Assembly: GCF_018343665.1 (NCBI RefSeq)
Contig: NZ_JAGYPM010000002.1
Span: 475,979-539,978, forward strand
Length of the DNA: 64,000 nt
Reading direction: 5' to 3'
Source: Cytobacillus citreus
Lineage (GTDB): Bacteria; Bacillota; Bacilli; Bacillales; Cytobacillaceae
Position numbers and translations under genes: made by a program
The notes under the pieces: model-generated
Databases searched by the model: none
What the model was told of the DNA's origin: nothing
What the model saw: only the letters and a program-made list of their open reading frames with translations
Shown: positions 8,761-16,418 of the stretch, piece after piece
Numbering within the stretch: position 1 is the first letter of the stretch
Layout of the letters: each line of letters begins with the position of its first letter

Positions 8761-8852
8761 TAGTACTAAAGTCGAAGTGAGGTTTCGATATAGTATCTGC
8801 TAGTAAAACTAAGGTTTTTGCCGATCGACTTAGCGAACGCCAAGTTTTTCTA
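8761..8852. repeat. Dispersed repeat, CTAAGG/GCC family, copy 2
   Basis: Shares ACTAAGG, ACTTAGCGA(A/G)(C/T)GCCAAGT and TTTCTAA with the copies at 6880 and 59938. It runs directly into the larger element that starts at 8892. Confidence 0.55.
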
Positions 8853-8891
8853 AAAAGATAAGAAAGTATAAGTTTTCTCGAATTTGAGAAT

Positions 8892-9072
8892 TGTCTAGCT
8901 CCAGCGCCTACCCCCTCGAGGTCATAAGCCAGTCCGCCAAGAAGGTTAAAGAACAACCTTCCTGTCGGCCAGTCTTATGCTTGCCTCAGGGTGAGCACAA
9001 AGGAAAGCTTCTACGAATAGGCATCGCCGGAACAATTGCCCTTTGATTGTTCCGAAGGCGCTTGCGCTTTTC
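8892..9072. repeat. Dispersed GTCTAGCTCCAGCGCC-type palindromic element, copy 1
   Basis: The element begins TGTCTAGCTCCAGCGCCTA and ends CGCTTGCGCTTTTC. Internal arms are ATAAGCCAGTC/GGCCAGTCTTAT, GAAGGTTAAAGAACAACCTTC and GAACAATTGCC...ATTGTTC. Related copies lie at 29495-29764 and 41578-41814. Such elements are common between genes in Bacillaceae. It occupies most of the 416-bp gap before wbpA. Confidence 0.75.
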
Positions 9073-9168
9073 TTATCATCATCTAGGAATCTAACATAAT
9101 TAGGCGGCGAGAGTAGTTGAGAGACTCAAGCTCCGTCCCCTATTCCAACGAAAAGGAGAAAAAAAGAG

Positions 9169-10482
9169 ATGGACGTATATACATCTTTAATTAATAAAAT
9201 CGAAAATAAAGAAGCTGTTATTGCTGTTGTAGGATTAGGCTATGTAGGTCTTCCGTTAGCAGTTGAAAAAGCAAAAGCAGGATATAAGGTAATCGGATTT
9301 GACGTGCAGGCTTCACGTGTAGAGCAAGTAAATATGGGAGTCAACTACATTGGTGACGTTGTCGATCAAGATTTAGCTGACATGATCAAAAGCGGTCAGT
9401 TAGTAGCTACAACTGATTATGCGAGAATTGCTGAAGTAGATGCTGTTGCGATTTGTGTGCCAACTCCACTGGATATTTATCAACAGCCTGATACTTCATA
9501 TGTAGAAAGCTCATCAAAGGAAATTGCTAAATATGCACATGAAGGAATGCTTGTAGTACTAGAATCAACAACATATCCTGGCACAACTGAAGAAATTGTT
9601 AAGCCAGCCCTTGAAGAAAAAGGTCTTAAAGTGGGAGAAACTGTATTTATTGCCTACTCTCCAGAACGTGTTGACCCAGGTAATAAGCAATTTAAAACAA
9701 AGAATACACCTAAAGTTGTGGGTGGAATTACAGAAAATTGTACAAAAGTGGCAGCTTCTCTTTACCGCAATGTTCTTGAAGGAGATGTTCACGAAGTATC
9801 TTCTCCGGCAATAGCTGAAATGGAGAAAATCTTCGAAAATACGTTCCGTCATATTAATATCGCGTTAGCAAATGAAATGGCAATTTTATGCGAAAAAATG
9901 GGCATCGATGTGTGGGAAGTAATTGATGCGGCTAAAACAAAGCCATACGGATTCATGGCATTCTATCCAGGTCCAGGACTAGGCGGACATTGTATTCCAA
10001 TCGATCCTTTCTACTTAACATGGAAGGCTCGTGAATATAACTATCATACAAAATTAATCGAGCTTGCTGGTGAAATCAATAACAGCATGCCTGAATATGT
10101 AATTACACGCTCCATGCAAGTTCTAAACGAAGATGGCAAAGCTCTACGCGGTGCAAAAGTTGCTGTTCTTGGCGTAGCTTACAAAAAGGATATTGATGAT
10201 GTTCGTGAATCTCCAGTTCTTAAGATTGTTGAACTATTAGAGCATCATGGAGCAGATTATAAAGTTGTCGATCCATATGTTGCATCTTTCAAATCTTGCA
10301 ATCAAAAAATCGAAACAGTTGAAATGACTAAGCAGCTTCTAAATGATGCTGACCTTGTCTTAGTTACTACAGATCATACTGATTTTGATTATGAAGTGAT
10401 CGCAAAAGAAAGCAAAGTGATTTTCGACACTCGTAATGCAATGAAGGGCATTGAAAAGCCGAATAAATATATTAAACTGTAA
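9169..10482 (+). CDS. wbpA: UDP-N-acetylglucosamine/mannosamine 6-dehydrogenase (WbpA-like)
   Basis: This 437-residue UDP-sugar dehydrogenase has the NAD motif GLGYVGLPLA (residues 22-31), SPERVDPGN in the sugar-binding loop and the catalytic cysteine Cys275 in GPGLGGHCIP. It oxidises C6 of a UDP-HexNAc to the uronic acid with two NAD+. SPERxDPGN is typical of the UDP-GlcNAc (WbpA) and UDP-ManNAc (WecC) branch, not the UDP-glucose branch. With WbpB/E/D/I types nearby, the UDP-GlcNAc substrate is the more economical reading. ATG 9169 follows AAAAGGAGAAAAAAAGAG. Confidence 0.85.
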   Translation: MDVYTSLINKIENKEAVIAVVGLGYVGLPLAVEKAKAGYKVIGFDVQASRVEQVNMGVNYIGDVVDQDLADMIKSGQLVATTDYARIAEVDAVAICVPTPLDIYQQPDTSYVESSSKEIAKYAHEGMLVVLESTTYPGTTEEIVKPALEEKGLKVGETVFIAYSPERVDPGNKQFKTKNTPKVVGGITENCTKVAASLYRNVLEGDVHEVSSPAIAEMEKIFENTFRHINIALANEMAILCEKMGIDVWEVIDAAKTKPYGFMAFYPGPGLGGHCIPIDPFYLTWKAREYNYHTKLIELAGEINNSMPEYVITRSMQVLNEDGKALRGAKVAVLGVAYKKDIDDVRESPVLKIVELLEHHGADYKVVDPYVASFKSCNQKIETVEMTKQLLNDADLVLVTTDHTDFDYEVIAKESKVIFDTRNAMKGIEKPNKYIKL

Positions 10483-10518
10483 TGGATTTGCGGTTTAATT
10501 AGGATTTTTAAAGTAATT

Positions 10519-10770
10519 TTCGGGGATATATTGGCTGCTTTTCGCAGATATCGGTCATTTTCGTGGATATATCGGTCACTTTTGTGGAAATATCGGTCAC
10601 TTTTGTGGAAATATCGGTCAGTTTGCGCGGATATCGGTCACTTTTGTAGAAATATCGGTCACTTTCGCGAATACATTGGTCACTTTGTGCAGATATCCGC
10701 CAGATTTTCGATATATCCGCGACATTTATGCAGATATCCGCCAAATTTCCGATATATCCGCCACACTATA
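10519..10770. repeat. 20-21-bp tandem array I1, about 12 units
   Basis: The core ATATCGGTCA recurs at 10551, 10572, 10593, 10614, 10634, 10655 and 10676 (as TTGGTC), then changes to ATATCCGCC at 10696, 10716, 10737 and 10757. Spacing is 20-21 bases, two helical turns. It fills the wbpA-wbpD gap. The array at 22333 has the same two core types in the opposite orientation. Open frames across it are not credible genes. Confidence 0.95.
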
Positions 10771-10796
10771 ATTTTAAGATAAAGGGAGACATTCGA

Positions 10797-11528
10797 ATGA
10801 ATTTTATAGATCCTTCAGCTCAATTAGACTCATCCGTTCAAGTCGGATATTTTTCCGTTGTAGAAAAGGATGTAAAAATCGGTAAAAATGTAGTGATTGG
10901 GAACCGAGTAACCATTCACGAAGGAACTACTATTGGTGATAACACAACAATTGCGGACGGTGCTGTTGTCGGTAAGCCTCCAAAGCCTGCAAAAACAAGT
11001 ACAGTTAAGCTTGCTGGCGCCATTCCAGCTCTTGAACTCGGCGAAGATGTAACTGTTGGGGCAAACTGTGTGATCTATAGAGGAGCAAAAATTGGCTCCA
11101 ATACGCTTATTGCTGATCTTGCAAGCGTAAGGGAAAATGTTGAAATCGGTAATTTTGTCATTGTCGGCAGGGGCGTTACCGTTGAAAACTATGTGAAGAT
11201 TGGGGATCGGACAAAAATCCAATCGAATTCTTACATTACAGCGTATACAACTCTTGAGGATCATGTCTTTATCGCACCTTGTGTGACAACAACGAATGAT
11301 AACTTTATGGGTAGAACAGAAGAGCGCTTCGATAAGATTAAGGGCGCCCATGTTAAAAGAGGAGCACGTGTTGGCGGTGCATCTATCATTCTTCCAGGGA
11401 TTACTCTTGAGGAAGAGACCTTTGTTGCTGCTGGTGCATTAGTAACAAAGCATACAGAACCAAAGACCTTAGTTAAAGGGGTTCCTGCTAAATTTGTCAA
11501 AATGGTTGACGAGCGGGAGCTGTTATAG
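10797..11528 (+). CDS. wbpD: Left-handed beta-helix N-acetyltransferase (WbpD-like)
   Basis: This 243-residue protein consists of hexapeptide repeats (for example IGKNVVIGNRVTI and VGANCVIYRGAKIG), a loop FIAPCVTTTNDNFMG and a final GAxVTKHTEPKTLVKGVPAKF turn. This is the pattern of acetyl-CoA-dependent trimeric sugar acetyltransferases such as WbpD/WlbB, which acetylate the C3 amine of UDP-GlcNAc3NA. ATG 10797 follows AAAGGGAGACATTCGA; the upstream in-frame start at 10728 lies inside the repeat array. It ends at the beginning of the flippase gene. Confidence 0.85.
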   Translation: MNFIDPSAQLDSSVQVGYFSVVEKDVKIGKNVVIGNRVTIHEGTTIGDNTTIADGAVVGKPPKPAKTSTVKLAGAIPALELGEDVTVGANCVIYRGAKIGSNTLIADLASVRENVEIGNFVIVGRGVTVENYVKIGDRTKIQSNSYITAYTTLEDHVFIAPCVTTTNDNFMGRTEERFDKIKGAHVKRGARVGGASIILPGITLEEETFVAAGALVTKHTEPKTLVKGVPAKFVKMVDERELL

Positions 11529-11529
11529 G

Positions 11530-12957
11530 GTGTTTGCCCAAATTAAGCGTTTAGGAGCGGATTCGCTCCTTTACGCATTTATGAACGTTGGAACGAAGCT
11601 GATCGCTTTTATCATGCTTCCTATATATACATCCTTTCTACCTGACCCCGCTGAATATGGGGTATTAGATTATTTGGATCGGCTCACATCGATGCTGACC
11701 TTCCTCGTCATCTTTGGTACCGATTCTGCTCTTGCTTATTACTACTTTGAATCAGAGGATAAAAAGAAAAGGCTTGAGTATGTCAGGTCCGTCATGACCT
11801 TTAGATTGCTGATTGTATTAATTATTGCCATCATTTTTCTTATTGGTGGTCCATGGTTGTCTCAGCTCCTTTTAGAAGATGCAAGCCTATATTATTTATT
11901 CAATATTGCCATTGGGGTTCTGGCCTTGGATACTGTCATCGCCTTAATCTTAACGGTTCTTCGTTATGATTTTTTTACAAAAAAAATTGTAACCTTTACG
12001 ATATTGAAAATGCTCTTGATTGCTGTCCTTTCCTATGGATTTTTAGCCTATGTTACCCCAACGATCGACAGCATTTTATATGGAAGGCTAATAAGTGTGG
12101 CCATCGTTGCGCTGCTTTTAATCAAGCCTCTTTTGAAATATATTAAATTTACATTTAATAAAGAGCTATTAAAGGAAATCTTAGTATATGCGACTCCTCT
12201 TGTTCCGGCATCACTAGCATTCTGGGTGATTGTCAATGCGAATTCACTTCTATTAGAAAAGTTTACTTCTTTTCACGAGGTGGGCATTTACGGGTCAGCG
12301 GTCAAGTTTGCCTCCTTAATTACGCTGCTAACGAGCGGTGTGCAAATGGCTTGGAGACCTTTTTCTATGTCTCTTAAGGATAAAAAGGATAGTCCTGTTT
12401 TATTTGCGAAGTTGTATTATGGTATTCTGTTACTAGGGACAATAGGTATTTTGATGGTCGCTACATTAATGCCGTGGATTATTCGCATGTTAAGCGAAAA
12501 TTATCATGAAGCCTATCAGTATGTAGCTATTTTGTCGGCTGTTACCTTCTTGAATTTTTTCTATATGATTATTTCAGTCGGTATTTTTTTTACGAAGCAA
12601 ACAAAGATTATTTCGTACGCGTTTGGTATGGCGGCGGTTGTCAATATTATTTTGAACGTACTGTTAATCCCTCCATTTTCTATATGGGGGAGTGTCGCAG
12701 CTTATTTGATTTCGTATATCATCGCGATTACTTATATATTCTTTAAAAGCCAAAAGCTCTATCATGTTCCAGTGTCATTTGGCAAAATGACCTTTTTATT
12801 CCTATCCTCTCTTTTAGCTGTGATCGCTATCGTCTATATTCAAGAGAGCAGTATCCCTGATATCAATATTATTTTTGCTTGGTTAGGATTTATCGTTGTT
12901 ATCCTTGTATCAAGACTCGATAAAGATCTATTGAAGAAAAGATCAAGGACCATTTAA
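11530..12957 (+). CDS. Polysaccharide flippase, Wzx/MATE-like
   Basis: This polytopic membrane protein of about 475 residues has roughly 12-14 hydrophobic segments. It starts with the amphipathic stretch and GTKLIAFIMLPIYTSFLP signature of the polysaccharide biosynthesis (Wzx) family. It should flip the undecaprenyl-linked repeat unit outward. Start is uncertain: GTG 11530 immediately follows the wbpD stop, with GGGAGC 10-12 bases upstream; TTG 11494 would overlap wbpD by 35 bases and add 12 residues. Translational coupling to wbpD is likely either way. Confidence 0.85.
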   Translation: MFAQIKRLGADSLLYAFMNVGTKLIAFIMLPIYTSFLPDPAEYGVLDYLDRLTSMLTFLVIFGTDSALAYYYFESEDKKKRLEYVRSVMTFRLLIVLIIAIIFLIGGPWLSQLLLEDASLYYLFNIAIGVLALDTVIALILTVLRYDFFTKKIVTFTILKMLLIAVLSYGFLAYVTPTIDSILYGRLISVAIVALLLIKPLLKYIKFTFNKELLKEILVYATPLVPASLAFWVIVNANSLLLEKFTSFHEVGIYGSAVKFASLITLLTSGVQMAWRPFSMSLKDKKDSPVLFAKLYYGILLLGTIGILMVATLMPWIIRMLSENYHEAYQYVAILSAVTFLNFFYMIISVGIFFTKQTKIISYAFGMAAVVNIILNVLLIPPFSIWGSVAAYLISYIIAITYIFFKSQKLYHVPVSFGKMTFLFLSSLLAVIAIVYIQESSIPDINIIFAWLGFIVVILVSRLDKDLLKKRSRTI

Positions 12958-13032
12958 TTTGATAAAAAGAGTAGGTATGCAATTTAGTGAAATTGAAATC
13001 CCGCTGAATATAGTTAAGCCTCCGGTGGATGC

Positions 13033-13069
13033 CTCAGATTGTTATCGAACAAGCTCCATATAATCTGAG
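13033..13069. other. Inverted repeat upstream of the amidotransferase gene
   Basis: CTCAGATT at 13033 pairs with AATCTGAG at 13062, extendable to TGC/GCA on the outside with one bulge. There is no T-run. It lies in the 139-bp flippase-amidotransferase gap and could be a leader hairpin; no further evidence. Confidence 0.4.
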
Positions 13070-13096
13070 TGCATGGCGAATTTGATTGTAAAATAG

Positions 13097-14704
13097 GTGA
13101 TCCGTTTGTTAAATGAAGTAAAGATTACAGACAACAGTCGTATAAAAGAATTCCATTTTCCTTTTGGCCAAATCTATTTTGGCGGTTATGTTATTTACAA
13201 AGGGAAATATTATCATATGGATAATATTCAAGAAGTCTTTCAAGAGGAAGGATTTTTTGAAAATCATCTAAATGATTTAATTGGCGAGTTTGTTTTTATT
13301 AAAGCTGTCCAAAATGAATTGTTTGCTATTGTCGATCGAAAGAGAAGCATTCCTCTTTTTTACTATAAAGAGGGGTCTCGCTGGATTGTGACAGACAAGA
13401 TTTCACTCCAGAAGGATAAACCCCTGCATCAAACAGCTGCAAAAGAGTTCCTTATCACAGGCTTTACTGCGAACGAAAAGACGCTTTATGAAGGTGTTTA
13501 TCAAATTGAAGCGGGCTCTTATATCCGGATTCATGAAGAAGGGAAGGTTGATAAACAAGAATATTATCAATTCTATCACCACCCTGTGAACAAGGATATT
13601 GAGGAATTCAGTGAAGAGCTGAAAACGGTTCTGTTAGCAGTGTTTGAAGATTTAATCAAACGATTGATTAATAAGGCGCCTATTTTGCCATTGAGCGGCG
13701 GATATGATTCTCGCATTATTGCTTTACTGTTAAAAGAGTATGGAATAGAAGACATTTCTTCTTTTACATATGGTAAAAGGGAGAATAAAGAAGCATTAGT
13801 TAGTAAGGATATTGCGAATCGTCTAGGATTAAAATGGGATTTCATTGAGTATAAGAAGGAAGATTGGCATCGCTGGTATCATTCGCAGGAATGGAAGGAT
13901 TATGTAAACTTTGCGGTGAATGGCTCGTCAATGGCCCATTTACAGGATTGGCCAGCGGTTCGAGAGATTCTTGCAAAGCAGGATAAAGATTATGTGTTTA
14001 TCCCCGGACATTCAGGTGATTTCGTTGCAGGCAGTCATTTAGCCTATGAAATCACGATGGACCGAGAATTTACGTTGGATGATGTCATTCAGTTTTCCCT
14101 TCAAAAGCATCATAAGCTTTGGGAGATGGATAGAGGTATTCACCAATCTGGTGAAGATGTCTTGGCTGAGATTCGGCGCTCATTTGGAGACTTGCCATAT
14201 GAAACGAATGAACAGGCAAGTGCTCTCTTTGAATATTGGGATTGGCGCGAGAGACAAGCTAAATTCATCATTAATTCCGTGAGAGTGTATGAGTTCTATC
14301 AGAAAAGCTGGGAGATTCCATTATGGGATGACCGTTTAATGGAATTCTTCAAGACCGTTCCAGTAGAACTTCGCTTTAAAAAATTTTTATATGATTACAC
14401 ACTTCATCAAATGTATCCAGACTACTTCCCAAAACCGGAAAAGCCAGCAGCTGTGAAGGCTGTTTCATTAAAAGAGAAGTATGGAATATTATATAAGCCT
14501 GCGAAAAAGCTTTATAATCAAAAAAAGCTATTTGAAAGATACTATACAGAACCAATGGAATGGTATGGAATTTACAAAAGCTATCCTGATTATTTAAAGG
14601 CATTGTCCTTTAAATATGACCGTATTAAATATAAGCAGCCTTATAATATTAATTCATTTTTAGCAAAAGACTATATCCAAAGCTTGGAAGGTGATTCTAT
14701 ATGA
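13097..14704 (+). CDS. Asparagine-synthetase-like amidotransferase of the polysaccharide cluster
   Basis: The 535-residue protein has an N-terminal class-II-amidotransferase-like fold (to about residue 165) that lacks the N-terminal catalytic cysteine, then an AsnB-type synthetase domain with the PP-loop SGGYDS (200-205). The domain order is that of AsnB paralogues in surface-glycan loci, for example WbpS, which amidates a uronic acid carboxyl. Here the likely target is the C6 carboxyl of the diacetamido-uronic acid. Without Cys1 it may use free ammonia or a partner glutaminase; the fold may simply be structural. Start is GTG 13097 or TTG 13106; the AGGTGAT sequence fits TTG 13106 better. It overlaps the next gene by ATGA. 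Confidence 0.7.
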   Translation: MIRLLNEVKITDNSRIKEFHFPFGQIYFGGYVIYKGKYYHMDNIQEVFQEEGFFENHLNDLIGEFVFIKAVQNELFAIVDRKRSIPLFYYKEGSRWIVTDKISLQKDKPLHQTAAKEFLITGFTANEKTLYEGVYQIEAGSYIRIHEEGKVDKQEYYQFYHHPVNKDIEEFSEELKTVLLAVFEDLIKRLINKAPILPLSGGYDSRIIALLLKEYGIEDISSFTYGKRENKEALVSKDIANRLGLKWDFIEYKKEDWHRWYHSQEWKDYVNFAVNGSSMAHLQDWPAVREILAKQDKDYVFIPGHSGDFVAGSHLAYEITMDREFTLDDVIQFSLQKHHKLWEMDRGIHQSGEDVLAEIRRSFGDLPYETNEQASALFEYWDWRERQAKFIINSVRVYEFYQKSWEIPLWDDRLMEFFKTVPVELRFKKFLYDYTLHQMYPDYFPKPEKPAAVKAVSLKEKYGILYKPAKKLYNQKKLFERYYTEPMEWYGIYKSYPDYLKALSFKYDRIKYKQPYNINSFLAKDYIQSLEGDSI

Positions 14705-15756
14705 AAATATTAACAATCATTGGCGCCAGACCGCAATTTATTAAAGCAGCTCCCGTTTCGAGGGTTTTAAGAAAGCATATGGAAGAGAAAATCATTCATA
14801 CTGGTCAGCATTATGATGCGAATATGTCTGATATTTTCTTCGAAGAGCTGCATATTCCAAAACCGGATTACCATCTAGGTGTAGGCTCAGGGAATCACGG
14901 GAAGCAAACTGGGGAAATGATGGCGAAGATTGAAGACATCGTATTGAGTGAAAAGCCTGATTACTTAATGGTATATGGCGATACAAACTCAACCTTAGCT
15001 GGTGCTCTTGTTGCTGCAAAGCTCCATGTTCCAGTTATCCATATTGAAGCGGGATTAAGAAGCTTTAATAAGAAGATGCCTGAAGAGATTAATCGCATCA
15101 TGACAGATCATGTATCTGAATTTCTATTCTGCCCGACTGATACAGCTGTAACGAACTTAGATAATGAAAATATTACGCACAACGTGTTTAATATTGGTGA
15201 TGTTATGTATGATGCGGTTTTATATAACCGTGAACTTGCAAATGAAAAATCAACCATCCTAGAGGATGCTGGCTTAACAGCGAAAAAATATCATTTGATT
15301 ACGATCCACCGAGCAGAAAATACGGATGATATTGAAAAGATGAAAAATATCCTCGATGCCTTCTCAAAAATTGAAGACGTAAAGGTATGGCCAATCCATC
15401 CTCGAACGAAGCATAAATTAGCTGACTATGGATTAAACCTAGATGATGTTCCAAATATAAAGGTTATTGATCCTGTCGGTTATCTAGACATGCTGACATT
15501 AGAAGCAAATGCGAAGAAGATTGTTACGGATTCTGGCGGTGTTCAGAAGGAAGCCTACTTTATGAAGGTACCTTGTGTAACGATTCGTGAACAAACAGAA
15601 TGGGTAGAGACGCTTGAAGGTGAAGCGAATATTTTAACAGGAACCGACACGGGGAAAATCCTTGCGGCTGTCCAAAAAGAGGTTAGCCCTCAATATAAAG
15701 AAGTATTTGGCGATGGTCAGGCTTCTGAAAAAATTGTTGAGCTAATTAAAAAGTAA
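14701..15756 (+). CDS. wbpI: UDP-GlcNAc-type 2-epimerase, non-hydrolysing (WbpI/WecB/MnaA)
   Basis: This 351-residue enzyme starts KILTIIGARPQFIKAAP and carries VYGDTNSTLAG, HIEAGLRSF, MPEEINRIMTD and TIHRAENTD, the active-site set of non-hydrolysing UDP-HexNAc 2-epimerases. Two roles fit: WbpI, converting UDP-GlcNAc3NAcA to UDP-ManNAc3NAcA, or MnaA, making UDP-ManNAc for teichoic-acid linkage units (B. subtilis mnaA also lies near gtaB). The adjacent Wbp-type enzymes favour the first. It is coupled to the upstream gene by a 4-base overlap. Confidence 0.8.
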   Translation: MKILTIIGARPQFIKAAPVSRVLRKHMEEKIIHTGQHYDANMSDIFFEELHIPKPDYHLGVGSGNHGKQTGEMMAKIEDIVLSEKPDYLMVYGDTNSTLAGALVAAKLHVPVIHIEAGLRSFNKKMPEEINRIMTDHVSEFLFCPTDTAVTNLDNENITHNVFNIGDVMYDAVLYNRELANEKSTILEDAGLTAKKYHLITIHRAENTDDIEKMKNILDAFSKIEDVKVWPIHPRTKHKLADYGLNLDDVPNIKVIDPVGYLDMLTLEANAKKIVTDSGGVQKEAYFMKVPCVTIREQTEWVETLEGEANILTGTDTGKILAAVQKEVSPQYKEVFGDGQASEKIVELIKK

Positions 15757-15787
15757 ATCGATCCTCCTCATTCGTTGAGGAAGTCAC

Positions 15788-16342
15788 GAAGAGGAAGTAA
15801 TCGTGCCCGAAAAGATGAAAAAAGCATCAAACCGGTCACGAAAAGGAAGTAATCGTGCCCGCAAAGAAGAAAAAAGCATCAAACCGGTCACGAAAAGGAA
15901 GTAATCGTGCCCGAAAGGATGAAAAAAGCATCAAACTGGTCACAAAAAGGAGTTAATCGTGCCCGCAAAGATGAAAAAAGCATCGAACCGGTCACGAAAA
16001 GGAGTTAATCGTGCCCGCAAAGAAGAAAAAAGCATCAAACCGGTCACGAAAAGGAAGTAATCGTGCCCGCAAAGAAGAAAAAAGCATCAAACCGGTCACG
16101 AAAAAGATGTAATCGTGCCCGCAAAGATGAAAAAAGCATCAAACCGGTCACGAAAAGGAAGTAATCGTGCCCGAAAAGAAGAAAAAAGCATCAAACCGGT
16201 CACGAAAAGGAGTTAATCGTGCCCGCAAAGAAGAAAAAAGCATCAAACCGGTCACGAAAAGGAGTTAATCGTGCCCGCAAAGATGAAAAAAGCATCGAAC
16301 TGGTCACGAAAAGGAAGTAATCGTGACCGAAAAGATGAAAAT
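15788..16342 (+). repeat. Tandem array B, 52-bp unit, about 10.6 copies
   Basis: Units start at 15788, 15840 and every 52 bases to 16308. Each has GGTCAC, 17 bases, GCCCG(C/A), then about 24 bases rich in AAGAAGAAAAAAGCATC. The N17 holds the dyad CACGA...TCGTG. Copies differ by few substitutions, so the array expanded recently. It fills the 662-bp gap between the epimerase and the polymerase. Confidence 0.97.
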
Positions 16343-16418
16343 TTGACAGACGGCATCCTTTTACGAAGCTTAATAGGATGCCGCCCAAATATTTACACAT
16401 AAAAGTAGGTGCTGACGA

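Noticed and set aside
10508-10782. Open frames on both strands of array I1
   Set aside because: They encode repeats of ISTKVTD or YRSLLWK derived from the 21-bp unit; no RBS.
15788-16342. CRISPR array
   Set aside because: The whole 52-bp unit repeats, without unique spacers, and no cas genes are near. The same holds for arrays A, C, D, E and F.
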